From: Polytrichum commune
Taxonomy: Eukaryota > Streptophyta > Polytrichopsida > Polytrichales > Polytrichaceae
DNA length: 64,000 nt
Assembly (NCBI GenBank): GCA_950295325.1
Contig: OX485805.1
Span: 27,329,501 to 27,393,500 of the forward strand
Direction: 5' to 3'
A model generated the notes under the pieces. It did not search any database. It saw only the letters and a program-made list of their open reading frames with translations, and was not told the origin of the DNA. Below are positions 58,075 to 64,000 of this stretch, in pieces. Position 1 is the first letter of the stretch. The number at the start of each line of letters is the position of its first letter. The translations under genes were made by a program, and so were the position numbers.

Positions 58075-61000
58075 CAATGCGGCAGCAATTGGCTTCAAGC
58101 CGCTGAATAAGTTAATCACGACTCCTCCCATGCTTCCAAGGAAGCTGAAAAACGACAGATAAACCTCCATTCGCAACTCCCCCCGGGTCACTTCGTATGA
58201 AAGTTCGGACCACTCCTTGGGGTTCACATTGTAACGCCGAGCTTCAGGCGGCATCATTGGACATCGGAAGATTTTGTGGCCCGGGAGGATGCTCGGGCAA
58301 GTAAGGAAGTCCACGTAAATCATCGGTGACTCCCTCTTGCAGTCCACTTCCTTGTAGAATGGATAATTCTCGGCGTGACAAGGTAAATACACCGACGGGA
58401 TATTCAGGAACGTCTGCGGATGCTTACGAATTATGGCTGAGATGAATTCCTCAGCTGCGTTGTGGTTTCGCAAGTCGGAGACAATCATCCAAGCTGGGAT
58501 GGTCTTGAGTCCGGGAGACCATATTGGATCCGTAAAATACTTCACCAAGGACTCCACGACCGAAGAGGACACTGGTTGATCGACACAACCTGGAATGAAT
58601 CTAAAGTCCATGACCCCCCCTGTTATGGTGAACTTCGACATCCAATCAAGATCACGCTTATCTTGCACAGGGATCAGTAACTTCCTTTTGAGAGCGTTGT
58701 ACTCGACATATCGTGTAATCACCTGTCCGTCACTCTCTTCAAGGTCCGTATGATACCACTCATTCAACAAACGCAGACATGCTGGGGGCGGATCCAAGAA
58801 CTTGTTATTGGGCATCCGCTTCTTGTTCAGCCAACTATCAGTAGCAACCTGGTAAAGCTTCACCCACTTGGCCTTCGAGATACAGTGGTCCTTCTTGAAT
58901 TTAGACCAAACGGATCGGTTGAGACACTCAGCACCCTCCGCGTCCTTTCCCCAAATGCCAAGATCTTTTGGATCGCATGCTGACAATTCTTGCAGCAGTA
59001 TGTTTTTCCACTTTCTAAAGATACACCACGACTTCAAGAGTGACACATTAGAGTTCTTTGTTGACCTGAAAGTCACTCTAGGAACCTCTTCGCCTGGCCT
59101 CACTTCGAGTATTCGTTTTGCACATAAAAGATAGTCAGGCTTAGTCAAACCGGCCAAGACCCTGAAAGTTTCTCGAGTCAATGGTTTGCAGACATAAGGC
59201 TTCTCCTCGAATGTGGTTCCCGATTTCTTCTTCTCATGACGCGCTCGTTGTCTCTGTTGCGCTTCGAGGTATTCATCCAAATAGGTTGATCATGGCTTGT
59301 CGGGATTCATGAGGGTCCCCTTCTCATGCGCAATGAAGATCTTCTTCCACAACCTGGCAGTCTCATCGTCGGCCATGATGATTGCGAGCTCAGCATTAAG
59401 GTCCGCGTGGGTGATACCTCTCGCAATGGCAGTGAACGAAGCCTCCATTCTTGTTGTGAAATTCTGCAATGTGGAAGTGTTAGAATACAAACATAAGGGA
59501 AATAGACAGGAGAGATCGAGTGGGAAAGAAATCAACCATGGCATCATGGTAGCTAGCTATTTAGGTAGTCATGTCTTTTTAGGTATGTATCCCTCCCATG
59601 AAGTCCTCAATGGAGGTTCCTCTCGGCCGAGAGGAACCTCCCTTGAGGACTTCATGGGAGGGATCCCTTGAGCACTTCATGGAATCCCTCCCTTGAGAAA
59701 TACATGGGAGGTTCCTCGCGGCTGCGAGGAACCTCCCATGATCACTGCAAGGGAGGCTCCCTTGAGAAATATATGGGAGGTTCCTCTCGGCCGAGAGGAA
59801 CCTCCCTTAAACACTACATGGGAGTGAGGGAGTTTGAAGGGAGGGAGTGAGGAAGTGCATTGTATGAATATGCATACTTACTTTCCATGTCTCCATCATT
59901 TTGGGGTCGAGCGTTGCCTCAGCTTTGTTAACCCTTTACTTCTGGGGCCTGCCTAGTTTCACCCACACTCTACAACAATACATAATCTGGGTTGTCCAAG
60001 TAGGGGTGAATTTGTTAAATGAATTGGAGTTATTTAGGGTATAAGATAGGCGGACTGTCATGCTTGGATCCTCGCTCCAGACAATTGTACAAGGCCACGT
60101 CTTCAATTTATCTTTCAATGTTTGTTCTGTGTCTTTGTGCCCTATAATTTCCTTTGATGCAGCCACGCTGTGTTGACCGTTGATAATGAGAAAATTTCCA
60201 TTCTTGATGTCGTCCCAAGTCATCCCTTCTCTCCATCTTTCACCCTTATTGAGCTTCGGCATTAGGCAAAGATTGTGATGAGGCCATGCCGGTGGAGTCT
60301 GTATAAGGTAGTTCTTCATGAGTGCTACCCTGGTTTCATCCAGTGGGCGAGTAACCTGGTAAGATTTAGCTTGCATCATTTTCTTGAAGTAGACATGGAA
60401 AACTTTCTCCACAACGAAAGGGTAAAGGTGTCCAAATAATTGGACAAACTTTTTCCGGTCCGCTGCAGCTGCCTCCAAACTTGGTTCCTCTCCATGTGCG
60501 ATAACTCTCCCCTTCTCTGCTGCAGTGAGCACTAGGGGAGTTTCATCTGTGTCATCCGTCGCCTTCATCCTCTTGGCCTTGGTCTTCCTGGGTTCATCAG
60601 TTGTCCTCTTCGTGGCCGGGGGTTTCCTTGGGCCCGTTGTCTCTTCGGGATTGTTGTCAAGAATTGGCGTTGGGTTGAGGGTTCTGGCCAACGGACCAAT
60701 GTCACCTGAAACATTCTTAGACTTCTTAGAAGTCTCTCGTGTTCCTCCAACAGCTTCCTCTCCGGGTCTCTGTTTCTTTTGTGTCTTCTTATTTCCTCCA
60801 TCATCATTCCTAGAAGCGACAAGAATCTCCGCTTGTTTCTTCTTTTGCTTCTTTAGCGCCTCCTTCTCGGACGCCTCTCTTGCATTGATATCACCTATTG
60901 CTTCAAGTATAAAATTTATGGCCTTCTTGGAAATGCCAGAACCCATCACTCTCTCCATATCTTCTTTGTCCGCAGTAGGGAGCGTCGAGATTGATTGCGT

Positions 61001-61330
61001 GAACGGCTCCATATGGAATCTGTGTCTCTTGCAATCGATGGACAAAATTCGTGTTTCAAGTCCTTCGACGACCGACACGTTTAGTTTGTCGCTATCACTG
61101 ATAGAAGCCGAGGTAATTGCATTTCCCGGGTTTGGAATCCAGCTTTTGTCCACCAAGTACGCGAATGTTAATTTTAGAGGCGATTCATTGTCTTTTCTAT
61201 GTACTTGCAGCGACCAGTGTCGCAAGTGGGTGTCCCTTAATTCCCAGTGGACACCCTTCGGCCCCACTTGGATATCCCCAACAAAATCGGTCCATAAAAC
61301 TTCTCTCTCCATGTCACCTGCACGGATCAT
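58075..61330 (-). pseudogene. ParB/DGQHR-like motif protein, two exons, two internal stops
   Basis: Exon A 61330-59882 and exon B 59463-58075 join in phase 0. The start at 61330 (MIRAGDMERE) is preferred because the frame further upstream is only palindrome-array sequence. Residues 1 to about 150 are a beta-rich region, followed by a Lys/Glu-rich basic segment with KRMK-type signals. At about residues 377-396 is NGNFLIINGQHSVAASKEII (60202-60143). I-x-G-Q-H-x-x-A-A is the signature of the ParB/sulfiredoxin/DGQHR fold, with Ser replacing the usual Arg. Exon B carries a conserved-looking domain (LDWMSKFTITGGVMDFRFIP, IPAWMIVSDLRNHNAAEEFI) that I do not recognise. Stops TAA 59938-59936 and TGA 59292-59290 interrupt an otherwise continuous frame. 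ParB-fold proteins bind DNA or nucleotides; activity here is unknown. Confidence 0.6.
59589..59825. repeat. three successive palindromes sharing one GC-rich core
   Basis: The first (59589-59664) has 38-bp arms centred on CGGCCG. The second (about 59690-59758) has centre CGCGGCTGCG. The third (about 59755-59825) has centre CGGCCG. Outer arms of each are made of local sequence variants (CTTGAGAAATA(C/T)ATGGGAGG), inner arms are GGAGGTTCCTC. All are in the intron 59881-59464 of the ParB-like unit. Confidence 0.9.
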
Positions 61331-61440
61331 TGAACTGGTTAGTGTGTGGACTGCATGAAAGAGAGTGTGAAGTCTCAAGAGTGTGAAGAGTGTGAAAGAG
61401 AACCTCAAGAGTGGTGTGATAGTGTTTCTACATTGCGAAG

Positions 61441-62664
61441 GGGAGGAGGATCCTCTCGCCCGCGAGGAACCCCCTCCCCCGCTCACAGTGAGCCCTCGTG
61501 AGGTTGATAACCTCACAAGGGCTCACTGTGAGCAGGGGAGGTGGTTCCTCGCGGGCGAGAGGATCCTCCTCCCCCCTCATTAGTGATCCCTTGAGGGGTT
61601 ATCAACCTCACAGACCAAGGGCTCAGTGATGAGCGGGGGAGGAGGTTCCTCGCGGGCGAGAGGATCCTCCTCCCCCCTCATCACTGAGCCATTGTGAATC
61701 TCATGGACCTCACTGAGCCATTGTGAGTCTCATGGACCTCACAGAGCCAAGGCTCAGTGATGAGCGGGGGAGGAGGTTCCTCGCAGGCGAGAGGATCCTC
61801 CTCCCCCCTCATCACTGAGCCATTGTGAGTCTCATGGACCTCACAGAGCCAGGGCTTAATGATGAGCGGGGGAGGAGGTTCCTCTCGCCCGCGAGGAACC
61901 TCCTCCCCCTCATCACTGAGCCATTGTGAGTCTCATGGACCTCACTGAGCCATTATGAGTCTCATGGACCTCACAGAGCCAGGGCTCAGTGATGAAGGGG
62001 GAGGAGGTTCCTCGCGGGCGAGAGGATCCTCCTCCCCCGTCATCACTGAGCCATTGTGAATCTCATGGACCTCACAGAGCCAAGGCTCAGTGATGAGGGG
62101 GAGGAGGTTCCTCGCGGGCGAGAGGATCCTCCTCCCCCCTCATCACTGAGCCATTGTGAGTCTCATGGACCTCACAGAGCCAGGGCTCAGTGATGAGCGG
62201 GGGAGGAGGTTCCTCGTGGGCGAGAGGAACCTCCTCCCCCGCTCATCACTGAACCATTGTGAGTCTCATGGACCTCACAGAGCCAGGGCTCAGTGATGAG
62301 GGGGGAGGAAGTTCCTCGCGGGCGAGAGGATCCTCCTCCCCCCTCATCACTGAGCCATTGTGAGTCTCATGGACCTCACAGAGCCAGGGCTCAGTGATGA
62401 GGGGGAGGAGGTTCCTCGCGGGCGAGAGGATCCTCCTCCCCCCTCATCACGGAGCCATTGTGAGTCTCATGGACCTCACAGAGCCAGGGCTCAGTGATGA
62501 GGGGGAGGAGGTTCCTCGCGGGCGAGAGGATCCTCCTCCCCCCTCATCACTGAGCCATTGTGAGTCTCATGGACCTCACAGAGCCAGGGCTCAGTGATGA
62601 GGGGGGAGGAGGTTCCTCGCGGGCGAGAGGAACCTCCTCCCCCGCTCATCACTGAACCCTTGTG
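61441..62664. repeat. tandem array of palindromic units, period about 100 bp
   Basis: About ten units of 100-103 bp, each made of two palindromic parts: an AT-balanced stem from ATCACTGAGCC facing GGCTCAGTGAT around GTGAGTCTCATGGACCTCAC, and a GC-rich stem GGAGGAGGTTCCTCGCG facing CGAGAGGATCCTCCTCC. The spacing of GTGAGTCTCATGG at 62156, 62259, 62360, 62460 and 62560 gives the period. The first part, 61441-61572, is itself one large palindrome with arms of about 65 bp. The array lies just 5' of the ParB-like ORF, about 110 bp upstream of its start. Confidence 0.9.
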
Positions 62665-62667
62665 AGC

Positions 62668-62731
62668 GTAGGGTAAACCCCTAACAGAACTGCTTAGTCA
62701 ACTAAGCAGTTCTGTTAGGGGTTTACCCTAC
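62668..62731. repeat. perfect inverted repeat, 30-bp arms, 4-bp centre
   Basis: GTAGGGTAAACCCCTAACAG and onward (62668-62697) is the exact reverse complement of 62702-62731. It follows directly on the end of the palindromic array and has a different sequence from the array core. A further short GGAGGAGGTTCCTCTCG palindrome follows at 62757-62796. Confidence 0.9.
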
Positions 62732-62959
62732 TTGAACGAGTGTTCACTGGTCGCCTGGGAGGAGGTTCCTCTCGACCGAGAGGAACCTCCTCCTCCAAAG
62801 CTACTTGTGTACGGATGGGAATTCCGTACAATTCGGACCACTCATTACATTCATCCATTGATTTGATGTGATTCTATGTTTATGTTAATGTTTTACATTG
62901 GATTTAACAAGGGCATGAATATAAGTATAAGCATGAGCATAAACAAGCATGAGCATAAA

Positions 62960-63280
62960 CATAACACATTCAATCAGATAACACATTCAATCAGATAACA
63001 CATTCAACCAGATTGAACATTCAATCAGATAACACATTCAATCAGATAACACATTCAATCAGATAACACATTCAACCAGATAACACATTCAACCAGATAA
63101 CACATTCAACCAGATTGAACATTCAACCAGATAACACATTCAACCAGATTGAACATTCAATCAGATAACACATTCAATCAGATAACACATTCAATCAGAT
63201 AACACATTCAACCAGATAACACATTCAACCAGATTGAACATTCAATCAGATAACACATTCAACCAGATTGAACACAAACA
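62960..63280. repeat. minisatellite, 17-bp unit ATAACACATTCAATCAG
   Basis: A 16-17-bp unit, ATAACACATTCAA(T/C)CAG or its TTGAACATTCAATCAG variant, repeats about 18 times. The two variants alternate in a patterned way, so higher-order copying is likely. Downstream, to about 63510, looser ACACATTCAA repeats continue. Confidence 0.9.
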
Positions 63281-64000
63281 CACATTCAAACACATTCAAA
63301 CAAACTAAACGAGGTTCTGAGTTTCAACACAAACACACACATTCAACACAAACATACATTCAACACAAGCAGAATCAATGTAGGATTCACCACAAGCACA
63401 TTCAAACACATTCAAACACATTCATACTGAAGATAAACCTAACACATTCAAACACATTGATACACATTCAACACAACCACATTCATACTGAAGATAAACC
63501 TAACACATTGAGTTGAGAGTTACCACAAGTTGCTGGAAGGAGGGCTGAGGATTGTGGGAGACTTGGCTATGGAACTCAGCACCCCAACCTAGAGAGAAAA
63601 GGCGAACAATCTGGCGTAGAGAAAAGTCGAACTGGAGTGCGACCAGGAGTGCGACCAGGTGTAGAGAAAAGTCGAACAATCTTGTTTAGGATGTACAATT
63701 CAATCTCAGAATCTGAGAGCGTGGAAGGTGTGAGTGGAACTTGGAAGGAAGAGAGGAGAAGAAGAGAGGAGGTGCCGACACAAATGAGGAGTCGCCCGAC
63801 ATTCGAATGGACGCCACCCGGGCGGGTACGGCTACTGGCCGGAATCGACGGTTCAGATTAAGCCGTCATCATGGATGGCCGGGATTAACTCACCTTCCCA
63901 TGATGACAAGTGTACCGACTAGTAACAACTGCCTATGGGACATGTGTTGATTGAGTACCTTTTCCCCGGTTGCTCTTTCAACTAATTTTATTTTGGCCGT
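63281..64000. other. simple-repeat and unassigned DNA at the window end
   Basis: CACATTCAA-type simple repeats to about 63510, then a stretch with GTAGAGAAAAGTCGAAC at two places (63616 and 63660) and GGAGTGCGACCA at two places. Short ORFs are present but no domain is visible. The last 100 bases show nothing recognisable. Confidence 0.4.

Noticed and set aside
60525..61358. 277-codon + strand ORF with signal-like hydrophobic runs
   Set aside because: Antisense to the ParB-like exon A, whose codon pattern, motif and splice phase are convincing.
61441..62664. CRISPR-like regular array
   Set aside because: Units are palindromes in direct tandem with no unique spacers, and the context is a split-gene plant genome.
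62960..63280. Telomeric or centromeric array
   Set aside because: The 17-bp unit does not match the TTTAGGG telomere repeat, and the array is only about 0.3 kb.

Overview
This is nuclear DNA of a land plant or close streptophyte relative. Genes are split by GT-AG introns, there are AAACCCTA (telo-box) motifs, an Agenet-domain gene of a plant family, thylakoid-type pentapeptide exons, and dense repeats of several transposon classes. No ribosomal, tRNA or organellar genes and no bacterial gene layout were seen. The low gene density and unfamiliar repeat proteins suggest a non-seed plant or gymnosperm, but the species cannot be named.

Layout. 1-4.1 kb: AT-rich intergenic DNA with a small transposase-like remnant. 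4.1-14.1 kb: one convincing host gene on the + strand, with two split Agenet modules, an AT-hook-like segment and an expanded Lys/Gly/Ser repeat. Exon phases can be chained exactly from 7.5 to 13.9 kb. A MITE lies in one intron and a 314-bp tandem duplication precedes the coding start. 14-31 kb: mostly intergenic, with perfect inverted repeats, one possible fatty-acid-elongase exon (- strand, 21.5-21.8 kb) and decayed ORFs. 31.1-35.7 kb: a 4.6-kb element rich in TCCGGA, bounded by a 7-8 bp direct repeat, carrying one long - strand ORF broken by two TAGs, with a 581-bp MITE-like element nested inside. 37.6-49.1 kb: a + strand mosaic of partial exons from apparently unrelated genes (a pentapeptide thylakoid protein, a tocopherol-cyclase-like protein, others) around a wrecked Helitron replication-initiator ORF. 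This resembles Helitron gene capture.

50.4-62.7 kb is the most unusual part. On the - strand a set of exons joins in phase: a protein with a ParB/DGQHR-like motif, then a long acidic and Ser/Pro-rich stretch, then an FCP1-type HAD phosphatase-like domain. Proteins with internal duplications lie downstream. The FCP1-like exon is split by a 1,738-bp TG...CA element with perfect 5-bp target duplications. GC-rich palindromes with one shared core sit 5' of the unit, in its first intron and in its second intron, and reach a tandem array of roughly ten ~100-bp units at 61.4-62.7 kb. The unit appears to be a decayed or unrecognised mobile or multicopy system.

Nearly every in-frame stop that breaks the repeat-type ORFs can be reached from CAA, CAG or CGA by one C-to-T change on the coding strand. 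This fits cytosine-methylation decay. What ends the window (62.8-64 kb) is simple repeats.
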